Of a stretch of 64,000 nt of DNA, positions 50,749 through 60,950 are shown one piece after another (positions within the stretch are counted from its first letter, which is position 1; every line of letters begins with the position of its first letter). The stretch is from Cytophagales bacterium (GTDB lineage: Bacteria; Bacteroidota; Bacteroidia; Cytophagales; Cyclobacteriaceae): NCBI GenBank assembly GCA_020402945.1, contig JADBYQ010000002.1, forward strand, positions 45,219 to 109,218, in the 5' to 3' direction. The notes beneath the pieces are model-generated. The model was not told where the DNA came from, ran no database searches, and saw only the letters and a program-made list of their open reading frames with translations. A program made the position numbers and the translations under genes.

Positions 50749-53700
50749 TTAATATTTGACAATCTTCATAGTTTTTTCGCCATCGATTTTCAATGTATAA
50801 ATTCCTGTAGGAAGAATAGACAAATCGATCGAATAATCTAAAAGTTCACCGTATACAACTAGTTTAGCTGCGTTATCGTAAATGCCAAAACGACTTCCTA
50901 TTAAATTTTTTGAGGGGTATATCGTAATACTCTTGTCTGTTGGGTTGGGAGCAAGTGTAGTTTCCTGATAAACGCTTGTCTCAAAAAACTGCGAAGTGTA
51001 GGGAGCTACTTCGCTGAGGCAGTTGATGTGAACTCTAGCTTCATATCTACTGGCAGGCCTAAGCCCGGCCAAAGGCAATGTAGTGGCTGATGTCTCGGTA
51101 GTTTGCCATACGTTGCTACCCACAATAGAAAAATCAATAGAATACGGAACCCCACCGAAAGTATCGTTCCACGATAACTCGGCTTTGGTATGAGTTATGT
51201 TACTCACCGATAAGTTAAATGGTGTGAAACAGACGGTACTAAAAGTTGAGGTTGTAAAATCTTTGGTGGAGATACATTGAGGAGCAACGTTCACGGTATA
51301 CTTAGCTCCGGGTTTCAATCCATTCAGCGCTATTGAAGTTGATCGAGTCTGCATGGTAGTTACAGTTCCGCTTGCAGTCAATGCGAAAGTTAATGTGTAA
51401 TCGCCTGTTTGGCTATCATCTCGCCAATTTATTCTTGCGCTGAAAGGTGTTATCTCGTCAAATGTTAATGATGAAATTTTGGGGCAGGGTGTTGTAAAGG
51501 AAGTGTAAGTGAAATCAGAATTGACATTTGTGCAACTCTTTCTTCCTCTGACAAAGTATTGCTTTGCCGGCAGGAGAGGGGATATCTCTCTTGAGTCAGG
51601 AATTAAAGTCCAGTTGATGTTATCTGCGCTGTACTCAAGAATGGCGTTACCCGGATACGTGCTTGTCCAACCAACTACTGCCTTGTTGTATACGATACCA
51701 GTAACTGTAAGTGTATTTAACTTCGGGCAAAGGGTAGTGAACTGCCGATTATTAAACTGGACTGTAGTATAGCATCGTCCACGAAAACGAAGATCATAAG
51801 TGGTGCCAGCAGAAAGACCTGAAATCTGATTGGCAGTTTGAGGAGGTGCAGTCCACTGATTCGTACCAGCCATTGAGTATTGTACCTCAAATGAGCTGAG
51901 GTTGGTGGCTTGAATGGTTACAGAAGTTGCAGAGATATTGTTGATTGAAAAGCTGTTTGTATCTACACAATCAGAAGAAAAATCAAGATAGTAGTAATTG
52001 GTAAACCCCAGATAACACTGTGCCCGTGCCCTTAACTTGTACTGCGTTGCTGAATAGATGTAAAAGGAGATGGATGGCACTGGGGTCCAGCTATCGTATC
52101 CGGACTGGGTGTACTCTAGCTGAAATTGATCTAGTTTGGTATTGGCGGGCAATACAATGGTGGCCGTGTTCATCGATGTAGTGACTTTCATTAGAGAAGG
52201 GTCAAGACAGTTCGGTGTAGCATTTTGCCAAATTTCCATTTGGTATCCATCATGAGGGCCGTAGTAGTATGAATATGCAGCAATGACTTCAGGCCTACCA
52301 TCGCCATTCAAGTCATTTACTGTTAACTGCGGGTCAACAGAATAAGACCCCGTGTTTCCCAACGACATACCGTTCTCTTCAAAGTTTTCAAACGATGAAT
52401 TCGAGAATGGATCACCACTACCCATTTTATTTTTAAGAAAAACAAATGTTCGATTACGGTTACCCAATAGCAAGTCTACTTTCCCGTCTCCATTTAGGTC
52501 TGCCGGCTTTACGTCAAACGATGTGAAATCTCCAGGCAAAACCAAGGGGGTACCGAAACTAATCTGTGGCGAAATGATTTTACTTTCGTGTAGGGTCACT
52601 TTTCCACCTGTTGAATACCGAGAGTTTGAAACAAGGTCATTCCGGCCATCTTGGTTGAAGTCTTGAGGAAGGTAGCGAGTAGCTCCGCCACGAGTGGGAT
52701 CCTGCTTGATTATTTCTTCAAAAACAAATCCTCCTGGCCGACTGTTATTTTTCAATATCCAGAAGTAATTCTTGTTGGTGGCGCTGAGTGTAACATCGGT
52801 CAAACCATCGCTGTCTATGTCGCCCGCCACTAAATTAGAGCACCATTCCAGTAAGATTTTCTTGTAGGGCGTACCGAAGTTACTTGCCGATAAAGAACCT
52901 TTCGAGTTTTCGTTCCGATATACAGTAAAATAATTCTTTCCTGATTCATAGCTAATGTTAGCGATATCAACGTGACCATCTTGATCGAAATCCTGCAGTA
53001 CAAATTCACTCGCGCCTATAGGCAGGTCGATAGGAGGACCGAAAAACACGAAACCAGGTACTGAATAGTTGGGAAGTATCCGAAGCCCATATTGGTAATT
53101 CGCCACCACATCTTTTAAGCCATTCCCATCCATATCGGCCAGACTCAAATATCCTGATAGGTAGCTGGAAAATGTGTTCCTCACGAAAGACTCTTCTGTG
53201 ATGTCTCCTCCTTGATTCACGTTTTGGTAAACAGAAAATCCAGGATCATGACGTGCTACAATATCAGGTCTTCTATCTCCATCAATGTCGTCCACCAGCG
53301 TTTGAAAAGCACGAACATCATTGATGCCGACTCTGACTTGAAGTTCACCTTTTTTGAAATCGCCTGAGTAGGTTGGTACGAATGCATTGGAAGACTGAGC
53401 AAATAGACCCGACTCAGTGTCAAGTAGTTCAATTGGTGCAAGCGATGCACCTGCTGGCACTTTTACTTTTATCTGTGTGGCAGACGCTGACACGACCACC
53501 GCTTGAGTAGCTCCGAAGGAGACCCTATTTTTTTCGTTCGTTGTGTTAAAATCTCGCCCAGCGATAATTATCTCTGTGCCTATCATGGCTGCAATTGGGC
53601 TGAAAGAAGTGATGACTGGTTTTACCGCTGTAAAAAAGCTTGTAGCGTCAGAGTTAGTAGATGCAAATGCATTAGTGGCAACTAGTCGATAAAAATAATT

Positions 53701-55842
53701 TTGCCGTGGTTGTAGATTCGTAATTGGAAGAGAAACATCTAGAAACTCAGTCGTGTCGGGTAATGGGACGGAAGCTGTAGTCAGGCCAAATGCAGGCGTT
53801 GTACCATACTCAAAATAAAATGAAGTGGCTAAACTGTTGGGATTGATTTGACCATATAGGGTAGCGGTGGTCTCCGTCACATCAACGGTTTGTTTTATCT
53901 TCACTAAAGGTGCCAAGGAAATGGTAGTAAACTCAGTAGGCCAAAAGGAGCTTCCGTTTTCGTTGGTGGCTACAAGTCGCAAGTAATATTTTGTACTACT
54001 TTGAAGCCCGGTTAAGGCATCCTCTACACTGCCGGTGTATTTTTTAATCGTTGATGAGCTGCCAAAGTTCGGAGTAGTTCCATACTCAAAATGATACGTA
54101 ACTGTATCTCCTCTTGGGAGAAGGCTGCCTTTTATTTTTACTGTTGTTGCTGTAATGTCAAAGAGTTCGAGGCCTGTAATGATGGGTTCATCGATGACGC
54201 CCACGGCATCCCACGCATTGGCCACCGCCTGGTAGGTCGTAGAATTCTTTCCATACAGGTCAGATGTGGCCAACAAAGATCCGATTCGACTATCCAAATA
54301 GTCTGACGTATAGCCGAGATATTCAGTTAGATTTCGATAGGCAATTTTAGTGGCAGCCTGCATGCCAATAGAGTTAACCGAATAGCTTGAACCCTGGTCG
54401 TTCACACCCGCACCACCTTTGCATAAGAGGTAATACCAAAAGTTTTGTACACCCGAATTGTAGTGAACTCCCCCATTATCTTCATAGCCTTTGTACCACA
54501 TGTCTCCAAAATAAGTGTCAGGCTGATTTTTGAGATTGGGGTTGCTCATGTCGCGAAGGCCACCATCTTGATAATATTTAGCGACTTGCCATGTGGCTGT
54601 ATCACCAAACTTATCAAATTCAACAGCCTTACCAAAAATATCTGAAAACGACTCATTGATTGCACCTGACTCGTTGTAGTATTGCAAGCGGGCTTCGTAC
54701 TGCGTAACGGCATGCGTAAATTCGTGGGCTACCACATCAAGCTCAACCAGCGGGTTATTGTTACTTCCTTCTCCAAAGGCCATAACCCTGCCGTTCCACA
54801 TCGCATTGTCAAGAAAGCCGCCAATCCGGGTATATGATTTTATTGCACTTCCTAGGTTGTCAAAACTATTGCGGCCATGTTTCTTGAAGTAGTATTCAAA
54901 TGTCTGCTCAGCGCCCCATTGAGCCGAAACTGCAGTTCTGTAGAACGGATCGCTGTAGTTGTTGTCTCCGGAATAATAGTCGTACACTTTATGAAACTCC
55001 CAAAAAAGAAGCATCGATATCACGCTCACATTTTGAAAATCATAGGTGCCAACAATTCCTCCGTGTTCTGTTTGGCCTACCAATCGCGAAGAGCCCACAT
55101 CAAATTTCTCAACCCTTATCGCCTGATTCCCATAGTAATGTGTTCGCCCTGTTGCCGTTCCATAGGGTAGGGCAGGTGACTCTTTTTCGCCAGAGCAACT
55201 GTTTACCAAGCTTACTTTATTAATTAATTGCCCGTTGCTCGCATCAATGGAAACCCTCCATCTTTCGATTAGCGATACATCTATATCGAACTGAAAAGCA
55301 ATAGAAAAGCTCTCAGGTGTAAAGGTGAAATTTTTAGAGACAATCAATTTTTTACCTTGCTGGACAGTGGTATCTTTTGTTTGCAGGTATTGTTTCGCCA
55401 GTTGAACCGCTTGTTGTTCGCTGAGTGTAGTTCGTGGGTCTATGCTGATACTTCTTACCGACTTTCCATTGGCAGAAGTAACAAAACCATTTTTCTCATG
55501 CACTCTATACACCATGCCTTCCAAAGGGATGCCTTCGTAGTTTTGCTGCAAGAGGCGATGTCTCATTCCCAGGTTATCGATGTTGGTTTCTATTTCAGTA
55601 AAAGTGTATTCGGCCGGTATACCAAAGTATTCATTGATGTTAGCAAGAAAGGATGAGGAAGTTATAGTGCCCTCCTTAAACTCAATCGCACGTGGCGGTT
55701 CGTTTCGGTTGCCGTAGTAAAGCTTAACAGTCTCCGTGCTGACCGAACTGATCGATTTAGATGCAACTCCAAAACTCTGCTGCGCTAGGATACAACCTGT
55801 AGAAAAAATAGTAAAGGCAATGATCAAAATTCTTTTATACAT
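50749..55842 (-). CDS. Giant M4 (thermolysin-like) metalloprotease with VCBS and fibronectin-like repeats, type A T9SS signal
   Basis: A 1697-residue secreted protein. Signal peptide, then an FTP/PepSY propeptide region (to about 215), then the M4 catalytic domain (about 220-555). Zinc motif HEFTH is at 373-377, with the third ligand in GAINESFSD (Glu397) and a downstream GGVHYNSGV active-site region. Afterwards come fibronectin-III-like domains (about 560-745), an IPT-like domain, FG-GAP/VCBS repeats (DIDGDRRPDIVARHDPG, DMDGNGLKDVVANYQ, DLNGDGKVDLLLGN) and more FnIII-like domains. The C-terminal LAPNPTDKSITIYPSKN to MKIVKY segment is a type A T9SS sorting domain. It digests extracellular protein. 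Confidence 0.92.
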   Translation of the reverse strand: MYKRILIIAFTIFSTGCILAQQSFGVASKSISSVSTETVKLYYGNRNEPPRAIEFKEGTITSSSFLANINEYFGIPAEYTFTEIETNIDNLGMRHRLLQQNYEGIPLEGMVYRVHEKNGFVTSANGKSVRSISIDPRTTLSEQQAVQLAKQYLQTKDTTVQQGKKLIVSKNFTFTPESFSIAFQFDIDVSLIERWRVSIDASNGQLINKVSLVNSCSGEKESPALPYGTATGRTHYYGNQAIRVEKFDVGSSRLVGQTEHGGIVGTYDFQNVSVISMLLFWEFHKVYDYYSGDNNYSDPFYRTAVSAQWGAEQTFEYYFKKHGRNSFDNLGSAIKSYTRIGGFLDNAMWNGRVMAFGEGSNNNPLVELDVVAHEFTHAVTQYEARLQYYNESGAINESFSDIFGKAVEFDKFGDTATWQVAKYYQDGGLRDMSNPNLKNQPDTYFGDMWYKGYEDNGGVHYNSGVQNFWYYLLCKGGAGVNDQGSSYSVNSIGMQAATKIAYRNLTEYLGYTSDYLDSRIGSLLATSDLYGKNSTTYQAVANAWDAVGVIDEPIITGLELFDITATTVKIKGSLLPRGDTVTYHFEYGTTPNFGSSSTIKKYTGSVEDALTGLQSSTKYYLRLVATNENGSSFWPTEFTTISLAPLVKIKQTVDVTETTATLYGQINPNSLATSFYFEYGTTPAFGLTTASVPLPDTTEFLDVSLPITNLQPRQNYFYRLVATNAFASTNSDATSFFTAVKPVITSFSPIAAMIGTEIIIAGRDFNTTNEKNRVSFGATQAVVVSASATQIKVKVPAGASLAPIELLDTESGLFAQSSNAFVPTYSGDFKKGELQVRVGINDVRAFQTLVDDIDGDRRPDIVARHDPGFSVYQNVNQGGDITEESFVRNTFSSYLSGYLSLADMDGNGLKDVVANYQYGLRILPNYSVPGFVFFGPPIDLPIGASEFVLQDFDQDGHVDIANISYESGKNYFTVYRNENSKGSLSASNFGTPYKKILLEWCSNLVAGDIDSDGLTDVTLSATNKNYFWILKNNSRPGGFVFEEIIKQDPTRGGATRYLPQDFNQDGRNDLVSNSRYSTGGKVTLHESKIISPQISFGTPLVLPGDFTSFDVKPADLNGDGKVDLLLGNRNRTFVFLKNKMGSGDPFSNSSFENFEENGMSLGNTGSYSVDPQLTVNDLNGDGRPEVIAAYSYYYGPHDGYQMEIWQNATPNCLDPSLMKVTTSMNTATIVLPANTKLDQFQLEYTQSGYDSWTPVPSISFYIYSATQYKLRARAQCYLGFTNYYYLDFSSDCVDTNSFSINNISATSVTIQATNLSSFEVQYSMAGTNQWTAPPQTANQISGLSAGTTYDLRFRGRCYTTVQFNNRQFTTLCPKLNTLTVTGIVYNKAVVGWTSTYPGNAILEYSADNINWTLIPDSREISPLLPAKQYFVRGRKSCTNVNSDFTYTSFTTPCPKISSLTFDEITPFSARINWRDDSQTGDYTLTFALTASGTVTTMQTRSTSIALNGLKPGAKYTVNVAPQCISTKDFTTSTFSTVCFTPFNLSVSNITHTKAELSWNDTFGGVPYSIDFSIVGSNVWQTTETSATTLPLAGLRPASRYEARVHINCLSEVAPYTSQFFETSVYQETTLAPNPTDKSITIYPSKNLIGSRFGIYDNAAKLVVYGELLDYSIDLSILPTGIYTLKIDGEKTMKIVKY

Positions 55843-55906
55843 CGCTGTTTAAGCTAAGGATTCTACGTTGAATTTATGGAGGAAAATGATTTGCACTTGT
55901 CTATTT

Positions 55907-58900
55907 CTATTTAATGATATGCACCCAGCTTTTGCAGGTTGTGAGATCGCCCACCTTTAGGTTAAAGTAATACACACCACCTTCTATATCGCGTGCAGTC
56001 CAATCGTTTTTGTAATCGGCAGACTCGAAAACATTTTTTCCCCAGCGATCAATCACACTTAATTGCAGGTTAAGCCCAGCCGACTTTGGATCAATTACAT
56101 TTGGCCCGAGCCCCACCTTAAATGTATCATTGAAGCCAGGTGAGGACTCCGGTGTAAACACATTGGGTACAAATAACTTAAAGATCGGCAGTTGCACTTT
56201 CTCTTCGAAAATACAAAATTTGTTTTGCGCTGTAAATTTTAGTGAATACAAACTATCTTTTTTATAGGAGTATTCCACTTCGGTGTCTTCGGAACTTGTT
56301 CCATCGCCAAAGTCGAAACGAAAAGTAATGCCTTCCATCGGGGGGGTTAGATTCTTGACAAACACTGTTGGGCGGTCAACACAATTTGCTTTTATGCGAT
56401 GCTGCCATTCTAAATCAACCTTGCTCACCACGCTTACCTTTACTGTATCTTTTTTTGTACAACCATTCGCATCGGTGACTGTAATAAGATATTGAGTTGT
56501 TTTGGTTGGCTGCACTACTGGCGAAGCGCTGGTCGAACTAAAGCTGCGATCCGCGGTTGACCACGCGTAGACACTTCCGCCAGGTGCTGTCAGCTGATAA
56601 GTAGTTCCCTCACAGATTTCAGCATCATCGCCCACTTTAACTTTATTTCTAAAATAGTAGATCGTTTTCACAACTGAATCGACCTTGTTACAAGTGTTGA
56701 AATTAAAAGCTTTCAACACAACTCTATAGATACCTTCTTGTTGGAATTTATGAACAACAGAGGAAGTGTCGCTTTTTGTTTTCGACACAATCGTGCCATC
56801 TCCAAAATTCCAGGTAAAGTTATCACCCTTTGAGCTGAGGTTTTTAAATCGAATGCCATCTGGATAGCAGACATTGTTGAAGCCCGGTTTCGAAAAGTTC
56901 ACATCATAAGTTTGAAAAAGAGCCCGGACATTTTTGTTAACGGCAATGGCCAGAGTATCTTTTTTAGAGCAACCATTTGCGTCAACTACGGTGACATAGT
57001 AAAGAGCACCATTTTGTGGCCAGATAAGGGGCGAGGGTTCCAATGAAGAGAAGTTACCCTCGCTGTTGGTCCACCTATAGCTCACGCCACCGCTTGCCGT
57101 TAGCCGGAAACTTTTCCCTTCACACACAATGGCATCTGACCCCACAACAATATTAGGTCTAAAGTAATTAATCACTTTCGTTATCGAATCGGTTTGGCTG
57201 CACGTGCTCAAATCCGTGATTTTAAGTTTTACCCGGTATTGCCCCGCTTGCTTATAGGCGTGAATCAGAGATCTTGTATCTTCAGGCAGTTGGTTGATAA
57301 TTGTGCCGTCACCAAAGTCCCAAACAATGTTTCGTCCACCCGTACTTTGGTTTTGAAATACAATCGAATCAGGGTAACAAACATTGTTAAAACCTGGCTT
57401 TGTTAACGCCAGGTTATTGGTATCGAAGTTGGCTCTGAGGGAAGACAAATCGAATTTGAATGCAGCATTGTTGCAATTTGGACTGCCGTTCAGTCGTGAT
57501 TTAGCGTTTGAAGTTGTTGGAAAATCGGATGAGGGCAGGCCGGTCGTATTACCAAACTGACAGCCCGAACATACTGCGTGGTATACAATGCCAAATTTAT
57601 CGAAACGTGAAGTGCCGCCATCGACATGCGTCTTTGAAGAGCCACCACCCAGGTAAGTGGAATAGACTAACTGTGTTGCGTTGCTATTCAATACCATAAA
57701 GTAGAAATCTGAACCTGATGTTGTTTTCTGATAGGCATCGTTGGTAACGGGCATCCCAAATGTTGTGCTTTGCCAAAAACCAGTGCTTGGGCTGGAGTTA
57801 ACAAAACCGCCCCAGCCCGCCATATAAATATTATCGCAGTCGTTCACTAAAAAAGCTGTTGGGGAGATGTTAGGGATGATCAGTCCGCTACCAGACCCCG
57901 AGCCAAAGACAGTAGAGAACTGCAAGGTGGATAGGTCAGCGGAAAATTTCTGAAGAAATTGTCCGCTGTTTGGATTATGGTAAACACCAGACGTTACTGG
58001 CATTTGCCCGGCCGTTTGGCCATAACAAAATATATTCCCGTTTGAATTCAGGTCGATAAAGTAGACCTGATCGAATAATATCGTTCCGGTGAATGTGGCA
58101 TTCAATATCGCGCTTCCATCGGCAGCCACCCTTGCCACCCAGCCGTCAACGATGCCTTTGAAGGTTGTTTGATAAGCACCTGTAGTTGTTGGAAAATTTG
58201 TACTGGTCGTTCCACCCGCCAATACAATATTTTTATTGGCATCAAACTTTATGGAGTACGCGGCATCAAAGCCCGAGCCGCCCAGATAGCTGGACCAAAC
58301 GATGGACGATAAATCGGAATTCATTTTGACAACCACACCGTCAGTAGTGCCACCGTTGAAAGAATTGTCAAATCCGTTCACGATGGGGAAATTAGCAGAT
58401 CCGGTAACTGAACTGATATACACATTCCCAATGTCATCGGTAATCACATCACCTCGCATTTCGTCTCCGTAGTTCACCACCAATGGCCCTCCTGATTGTT
58501 TTGGTAAATTCAATCCATCATTGCCCGATCCTCCAAGAAACGTAGACCCAATCAGTCTATCTCCCTGTGGTGAAAGGCGAGTAACTACTATATCCCATTG
58601 GTCGCTGGTGTTCAGCACGCGATTAAAAACAGTAGTGCCCAGATTGAAGGTTCTGTCAAACGATCCAGCCCCGGTAGGAAAATCGGACGAACCGGAGATA
58701 CCTAGTACAATCAAATCGCCCGATGTTTTATCAACCACCAGGCTTGCGGGAGAATCGTTACCTGCCCCACCCAGATGTGTAGCGTATAGAAACCTGGTGC
58801 CTACCGAGTCATATTTTATGATCGCCATATCAAAGCTTCCTCTATTGCTGGTTTGAAATGCTCCGGTTGTAGCCGGAAAAAATCCGCCAAGGCTTTGATG

Positions 58901-59731
58901 TGTAACACCGGCCGAGTAAAGCGTTCCATGTTCACCAGGTGTTGCTGTACTTCCCCAATTGTCGGCTGTAGAACCAGAGTAAGTAGAAAAAATCAATAGT
59001 GGGTCGATGACCAGCGTGCGGCATTCATCATAGGCTGCAGGAAATGAAAATGAAACAGTATTGCTTCGTAAATCGTATTCGCTTGCAACGGTTCGTTTGT
59101 TATTCTCATCATCTATCTGGTAAGAAAATGGTATTACTTCTGTAAGCGCACCCACATTCGTTGAGATTTTCAATGCGCCATTTATTTTTTCTACGCCATC
59201 TGCACCGCAGTATTCAATTTTGATTTGCGATGGGTCAGCTTGTGGCTGTACAATGAAGTCATATTTGAGATTGTTCCCGCTGGATGACACGCGAAAATCA
59301 ATTCCGTTATACACATTCTGATAAAGAATCGATGCATAGGCTTTTACGTTGGTAGCCCATCGGCAAGAATCGCTACCCAAGAAATAATTGGTATAGCCAT
59401 CCAATGGCATTTCAACGATGGCTTTTGCCGTTTGATTTGATCCTAGCAAGTTGATCTGGAAATAGTGCGCTGCGGTTGACTCGTTTGATGGCTGCAAATC
59501 AGATTCATTGACTTCCCCGTGACTCGCCAAGTGCTGCTGCTCTATTTTCTCAAGGTCAAGGAGTAAAACTGAAAAACCTTTTGCAGATATACCCACGCGC
59601 CCCCCAGGCACCTGTGCTTGGAAATCAATACTCTCATTCCATTGGCCTTTGTTCTCCATAAAACGAAGCCCGTTGGTATTCTGGCCGATGGCGCAGAATG
59701 AAATCAATAAAAGGACGAGAGTTAAGCGCAT
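55907..59731 (-). CDS. Giant PKD/SBBP-repeat protein with CHU_C (type B) T9SS domain
   Basis: A 1274-residue secreted protein. After a signal peptide, FMENKGQWNESIDFQAQVPG begins the DUF7948-like region. SBBP-type beta-propeller repeats follow (DSPASLVVDKTSGDLIVLGI, TFLGGSGNDGLNL, WSSYLGGSGFDAAYSIKFDA). PKD-like domains come next (NIVWDFGDGTIINQLPEDTR, NFTWNFGDGTIVSKTKSDTS, FRFDFGDGTSSEDT). The end (FTPESSPGFNDTFKVGLGPN, then LQLSVIDRWGKNVFESADYK and GGVYYFNLKVGD) is the gliding-motility-associated CHU_C domain, a type B T9SS signal. It is a surface or released adhesin-like protein. A -7 element lies directly before the ATG. Confidence 0.92.
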   Translation of the reverse strand: MRLTLVLLLISFCAIGQNTNGLRFMENKGQWNESIDFQAQVPGGRVGISAKGFSVLLLDLEKIEQQHLASHGEVNESDLQPSNESTAAHYFQINLLGSNQTAKAIVEMPLDGYTNYFLGSDSCRWATNVKAYASILYQNVYNGIDFRVSSSGNNLKYDFIVQPQADPSQIKIEYCGADGVEKINGALKISTNVGALTEVIPFSYQIDDENNKRTVASEYDLRSNTVSFSFPAAYDECRTLVIDPLLIFSTYSGSTADNWGSTATPGEHGTLYSAGVTHQSLGGFFPATTGAFQTSNRGSFDMAIIKYDSVGTRFLYATHLGGAGNDSPASLVVDKTSGDLIVLGISGSSDFPTGAGSFDRTFNLGTTVFNRVLNTSDQWDIVVTRLSPQGDRLIGSTFLGGSGNDGLNLPKQSGGPLVVNYGDEMRGDVITDDIGNVYISSVTGSANFPIVNGFDNSFNGGTTDGVVVKMNSDLSSIVWSSYLGGSGFDAAYSIKFDANKNIVLAGGTTSTNFPTTTGAYQTTFKGIVDGWVARVAADGSAILNATFTGTILFDQVYFIDLNSNGNIFCYGQTAGQMPVTSGVYHNPNSGQFLQKFSADLSTLQFSTVFGSGSGSGLIIPNISPTAFLVNDCDNIYMAGWGGFVNSSPSTGFWQSTTFGMPVTNDAYQKTTSGSDFYFMVLNSNATQLVYSTYLGGGSSKTHVDGGTSRFDKFGIVYHAVCSGCQFGNTTGLPSSDFPTTSNAKSRLNGSPNCNNAAFKFDLSSLRANFDTNNLALTKPGFNNVCYPDSIVFQNQSTGGRNIVWDFGDGTIINQLPEDTRSLIHAYKQAGQYRVKLKITDLSTCSQTDSITKVINYFRPNIVVGSDAIVCEGKSFRLTASGGVSYRWTNSEGNFSSLEPSPLIWPQNGALYYVTVVDANGCSKKDTLAIAVNKNVRALFQTYDVNFSKPGFNNVCYPDGIRFKNLSSKGDNFTWNFGDGTIVSKTKSDTSSVVHKFQQEGIYRVVLKAFNFNTCNKVDSVVKTIYYFRNKVKVGDDAEICEGTTYQLTAPGGSVYAWSTADRSFSSTSASPVVQPTKTTQYLITVTDANGCTKKDTVKVSVVSKVDLEWQHRIKANCVDRPTVFVKNLTPPMEGITFRFDFGDGTSSEDTEVEYSYKKDSLYSLKFTAQNKFCIFEEKVQLPIFKLFVPNVFTPESSPGFNDTFKVGLGPNVIDPKSAGLNLQLSVIDRWGKNVFESADYKNDWTARDIEGGVYYFNLKVGDLTTCKSWVHIIK

Positions 59732-59738
59732 ACCAACT

Positions 59739-59769
59739 CAAATTTACCTATTTCTAATGACGCTGGAAA
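59739..59769 (-). promoter_or_regulatory. Promoter of the PKD/CHU_C gene
   Basis: On the minus strand TTTC (59769-59766), a 19-base spacer, then TAAATTTG (59746-59739), a perfect TAnnTTTG. The -7 ends 7 bases before the ATG, so the message would be almost leaderless. Confidence 0.5.
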
Positions 59770-59800
59770 GGCATCGTCAATTCGTTGAAATTTATAGAAT

Positions 59801-60850
59801 CTACATTTCCGTTATTTCTAACTTGTATCCCTTCCCATGAACATTTGTAATTCTAAGTTCGGGATCGCGACTTAATTTCTTTCGAAGTTTCGAGACAAAC
59901 ATATCCAAACTGCGACCGGTGATAACACCTTCATTGAGCCAGATTTCCTGCATCAGCGTTTCGCGCGGAATGAGTTCACCAAAATTTTTATTAAGTAATT
60001 CGAGAATCTTATATTCTTTATCGGTGAGGCTGATCACTTCAGTCCCCAATAACAAACGCTGACCTTTCGCATCAAACAAAAATTTTCCGATCACAGACCC
60101 TTCCGGCAGCGAATCAGCCAATATCACCTGGCTTTGATGCTGCACCAGTGCAGGTGTTACATTTTTCCAAAAACGCCCAATCAAAAAAGTGATACCCAAC
60201 AGCACGAGTATAGCGCTAAAAACCATGATGAGAAATGGATTGTCAAAGATTCCCATTTTGAAGTCGTTATCTTTTTGGCTGGGTTCCAGGCGATCGATTT
60301 TAATTGATTTATTTTCTGTACTCAACGGATCGTTATCTGCTTGTTTCCGTTCCACGTTCTCATCGTTCTTGTATAAATCGGGAAAGGTTATTTCGATGGT
60401 GTAACATCCAGGTAGCTGACCTCTTCCTTTGCAGGGCAAAACATCGGGTGAAGTATTACTGACCTGAAAGCCATACACAATACCGGCTTTCAAGCAGTCA
60501 TGTACTGTAACTGTGTAGCCGGATGGGAACTGTGTTTTAGGCAGCAGGGTTTGCGACAGCACCATAAGCGAGTCGTTATTAAAAACCAGTTCTTTTTCGA
60601 AGGTAAGAAGAAATGTGCCTTCTTTCGTTTCTGTGACCGGCAACACACGAGAGGTACGATCACCCGCCTGCAGCAACAACCGATGACCCATCTCACGGAT
60701 GATGAGATTGATTTCCTTTGCCCGTAGGTCGCGGTCGGTACGTTTGGTAAAAGACGAAGCAAAAAAGAGAACAGCAACCATCACAAATGCACTGCCGTAA
60801 ACCGCCACAAATCGGTTATTTAAAAGGCTGAAAGAAGAATTTACACCCAT
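59801..60850 (-). CDS. ToxR-like membrane transcription factor with C-terminal winged helix
   Basis: A 349-residue protein. Two transmembrane helices (about 15-33 and 205-226) flank a periplasmic domain of about 170 residues with Cys119, Cys140 and Cys149. The C-terminal 252-347 region is an OmpR/ToxR-type winged helix (EVISLTDKEYKILELLNKNF, GELIPRETLMQEIW, then GRSLDMFVSKLRKKLSRDPE and ITNVHGKGYKLE). The topology is reversed relative to ToxR: DNA-binding domain at the C-terminus, after TM2, facing the cytoplasm. It probably senses an envelope signal without phosphorylation. It is divergent from the gene at 60951, a likely target. Confidence 0.85.
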   Translation of the reverse strand: MGVNSSFSLLNNRFVAVYGSAFVMVAVLFFASSFTKRTDRDLRAKEINLIIREMGHRLLLQAGDRTSRVLPVTETKEGTFLLTFEKELVFNNDSLMVLSQTLLPKTQFPSGYTVTVHDCLKAGIVYGFQVSNTSPDVLPCKGRGQLPGCYTIEITFPDLYKNDENVERKQADNDPLSTENKSIKIDRLEPSQKDNDFKMGIFDNPFLIMVFSAILVLLGITFLIGRFWKNVTPALVQHQSQVILADSLPEGSVIGKFLFDAKGQRLLLGTEVISLTDKEYKILELLNKNFGELIPRETLMQEIWLNEGVITGRSLDMFVSKLRKKLSRDPELRITNVHGKGYKLEITEM

Positions 60851-60898
60851 TTACATTCTTTTTACAATTCATTTACCATGAAAGGCAACGCGGTTGCG

Positions 60899-60906
60899 TA
60901 CGTTTG
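60899..60906 (+). promoter_or_regulatory. -7 promoter element of the gene at 60951
   Basis: TACGTTTG is a perfect TAnnTTTG, 44 bases before the ATG, in the region shared with the divergent membrane transcription factor. Confidence 0.45.
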
Positions 60907-60950
60907 AATGCGCAAAGGTAAAGCAATTTTTCTTTGTTAAACTTAATGCT

